Assembly: GCA_038125725.1 (NCBI GenBank)
Contig: JAYPEK010000070.1
Span: 1 to 16,797, forward strand
DNA: 16,797 nt
Reading direction: 5' to 3'
Origin: TMED8 sp038125725
GTDB lineage: Bacteria; Pseudomonadota; Alphaproteobacteria; Rhodospirillales; Casp-alpha2
Each line of letters opens with the position of its first letter. Positions within the stretch are counted from its first letter, which is position 1. A program made the position numbers and the translations under genes. This document shows positions 13,251 through 16,797 of the stretch, one piece after another. The notes beneath the pieces were generated by a model. The model saw only the letters and a list, made by a program, of their open reading frames with translations, was not told where the DNA came from and did no database searches.

Positions 13251-14120
13251 ATGACGTTTTCACGCGTAATGCGTCCGCTCACAATAAGAAAAACCGGCAA
13301 GGAGCACTTGAAGTTCTGGATTAAGGAACTGCTATCCTATCTTGGCATCAGCATCCATGAATGGAGGGAGATGCGAAGAACATATACATCGAGCAGGGGA
13401 GCGGGGACCACATGGGGACAGAATGTATCGGACGAATTGACCGGGGAGAGCCTGGAGAGCATCGTTAGATCGACATCCGAGATGTTCGACGTTTATGTCG
13501 ACGAACTCGACGGTTTGCCGGAATCGGATTTAGTTAAGACAATTCAATTCGATATATACGAGTTGCTTCGACATCTTATCGAAAAGGAAAATGCGAAAAG
13601 CTTCGTCGAAGTTGGGTGATTCTATGCAAATATCGCGAATTATGTTGTCGAAAACCATGACAACGTCAGTTTTGTCGGTGTCGATTTCCCAAGAAATTTG
13701 GCCGAGGGCAATGCTGCGTTGGCATCGAACCGGCTAGAGTTTGTCTCCGCCTATCCGCTTGAGTGGTTGAGGAATACGGATAGGAAATTCGATGTCGCCG
13801 TGTTCAACCGGGTTTTTTTCATCATAAGCCAGGCCGAGGTTCGGAGGTATCTGCGGGTTCTTCGCGGCAAAGTCCGGTTTATCGCGTTCAATGAAGCCGC
13901 GCGGATCACCATGCATCCCACCAACTTGAATATTGATTCAATCGATCCGGTCGAAGGCTTTCACATGCCTGGCTGGGTTATTCATAACTACCGGCTGATA
14001 TTCGAGGATGAGGGCTACGAATTGGTTCACTACGATTCCGTTCGTAGTAACCAGCAGTTTGCGGCAGACCTACATTTTACAATCAGGGGCATTGCCGTCC
14101 CTTCGATTTCCCCTTCATAG
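13251..14120 (+). pseudogene. SAM-dependent methyltransferase-like gene interrupted by an in-frame TGA
   Basis: One frame runs from ATG 13251 (AGAAGG 10 nt upstream) to TAG 14118-14120, broken only by TGA at 13617-13619, codon 123 of 289. Residues 116-122 (KSFVEVG) lead into FYANIANYVV after the stop, then VGVDFP, FDVAVFNRVFFI and MPGWVIHNYRLIFEDEGYELV. This is the class I methyltransferase order: motif I, the acidic beta-2 end, motif IV, and a C-terminal block like that of putative sugar methyltransferases. The stop lies in motif I, so a truncated 122-residue product would have no active site. The gene is visibly AT-richer than its neighbours, with codons rare around it, which suggests recent transfer. 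It may be a young pseudogene, a sequencing error or a recoded UGA. Substrate unknown. Confidence 0.7.
13642..13666 (+). repeat. Hairpin 22 nt after the in-frame TGA
   Basis: GTTGTC (13644-13649) and GACAAC (13659-13664) pair perfectly around a 9-nt loop GAAAACCAT; one T-G wobble and one A-T pair extend the stem to 8 bp. The loop begins with G and starts 30 nt past the TGA. These values fall within general bacterial SECIS limits as I recall them, but the loop lacks the GU seen in the E. coli fdhF element. Function unproven. Confidence 0.5.
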
Positions 14121-14249
14121 AACAGGGCGCATGCCGCGAGGCGTCCTTCGTGGAACTGGCCGGCCGGTTTCGAATTCGGCACGTTTCCGGGGTTTTCAGA
14201 ACCCTCGAAACATCAAAGGCTATCAAACCGCGTTTCGGCGGCTTCGCGT

Positions 14250-15662
<1,413 letters not shown>

Positions 15663-15693
15663 GGTACTGGCCTTTCGGTTTCGGCGTTCGGGA

Positions 15694-16471
<778 letters not shown>

Positions 16472-16481
16472 NNNNNNNNNN
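16472..16481. other. Assembly gap (10 N)
   Basis: A run of exactly ten N, a common placeholder for a gap of unknown length. Any reading frame across it is not real. The bases on its right begin with the same TGATCACCGG that also occurs at 16059, inside the sucB copy on the left. Confidence 0.98.
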
Positions 16482-16797
16482 TGATCACCGGGACGACCAG
16501 GCCGTTCGGCGTGCCGACGGCGACACCGATGTTGTAGTAGTTCTTGTAGATGATCTCGTCGCCGTAGATCTCGGCATTGACCGCCGGCCATTCCTTGAGC
16601 GCGATGCAGGCGCCGCGCACGAAGTACGACATGAAGCCGAGCCTGACGCCGTGCTTCTTCTCGAAGGCGTCCTTGTAGGTGTTGCGCAGTTCCATGGCGG
16701 CGCCCATGTCGACCTCGTTCCAGGTGGTCAGCATGGCGGCGGTGTTCTGCGCTTGCTTCAAGCGCCCGGCGATGACCTTGCGGAGTTTGGTCATGCG
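16482..16797 (-). CDS. sucB: Second, diverged copy of the sucB catalytic-domain segment (partial)
   Basis: This 316-bp segment aligns without indels to 16059-16374 at an offset of 423 bp; by my hand count 39 bases differ, about 88% identity. It encodes MTKLRKVIAGRLKQAQ through GLVVPVI, again succinyl-type E2, with changes such as AGRLKQAQN for ATRLKEAQQ and NTYKDAF for AEYKDQF. It is open at both ends: the window edge and the N gap. Two explanations fit. A scaffolder may have joined contigs from two related strains or species, or there may be a real sucB duplication. The first seems likelier because the duplication abuts the gap. It should not be read as one protein with the left copy. Confidence 0.85.

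Noticed and set aside
14121..14249. Terminators in the gap between the interrupted methyltransferase and lpd
   Set aside because: Only a 5-bp GGGTT/AACCC stem near 14192-14206 and weak GC-rich symmetries were found, none followed by a T-tract.

Overview
The window looks like chromosomal DNA from a high-GC alphaproteobacterium, probably Rhodospirillales or a close relative. The reasons are the gene families and their order: an atpH-atpA start, priA divergent from a DUF484 gene coupled to xerC, a sucB-lpd pair, and a PAS_5-family gene, a family I know mainly from alphaproteobacteria. A run of 10 N at 16472-16481, flanked by two diverged copies of the same sucB segment, shows that this is a draft or metagenomic scaffold and not a finished sequence.

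Layout. (a) 1-1205: 5' end of the ATP synthase operon on the minus strand (atpH then atpA, which runs off the edge), then a 278-bp control region with a hairpin and a perfect TGTGA-N6-TCACA site. (b) 1206-5787: a degenerate receiver-domain protein (+), priA (-), then a DUF484 gene and xerC (+), coupled by a GTGA overlap. (c) 5795-8435: a minus-strand operon of a DUF318/ArsP-type permease, an MFS transporter and a small cupin, each junction an ATGA overlap, driven by a promoter that overlaps a perfect 9-6-9 palindrome. (d) 8432-9957: a TyrA-like dehydrogenase and an unknown three-helix membrane protein, both minus, separated by two GC-rich hairpins. (e) 9958-11753: an Lrp/AsnC regulator divergent from a methionine gamma-lyase gene, the same arrangement as mdeR-mdeA of pseudomonads. 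(f) 11769-13109: a PAS_5 protein (-) and a GNAT acetyltransferase (+). (g) 13251-14120: a visibly AT-richer methyltransferase-like gene interrupted by one in-frame TGA. (h) 14250-16797: lpd and sucB (minus), the E3 and E2 components of 2-oxoglutarate dehydrogenase, broken at the N gap.

The housekeeping genes (atp, priA, DUF484-xerC, sucB-lpd) appear to be a conserved neighbourhood of Rhodospirillales. The roughly 8.4 kb between xerC and lpd is accessory: transport, sulfur amino-acid breakdown, regulators and a decaying or recoded methyltransferase. The points most worth checking are the palindrome-controlled permease/MFS/cupin operon, the UGA-interrupted methyltransferase with a hairpin shortly downstream, and the duplicated sucB segment at the gap. 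I see no CRISPR array, rRNA, tRNA, insertion sequence or phage module.
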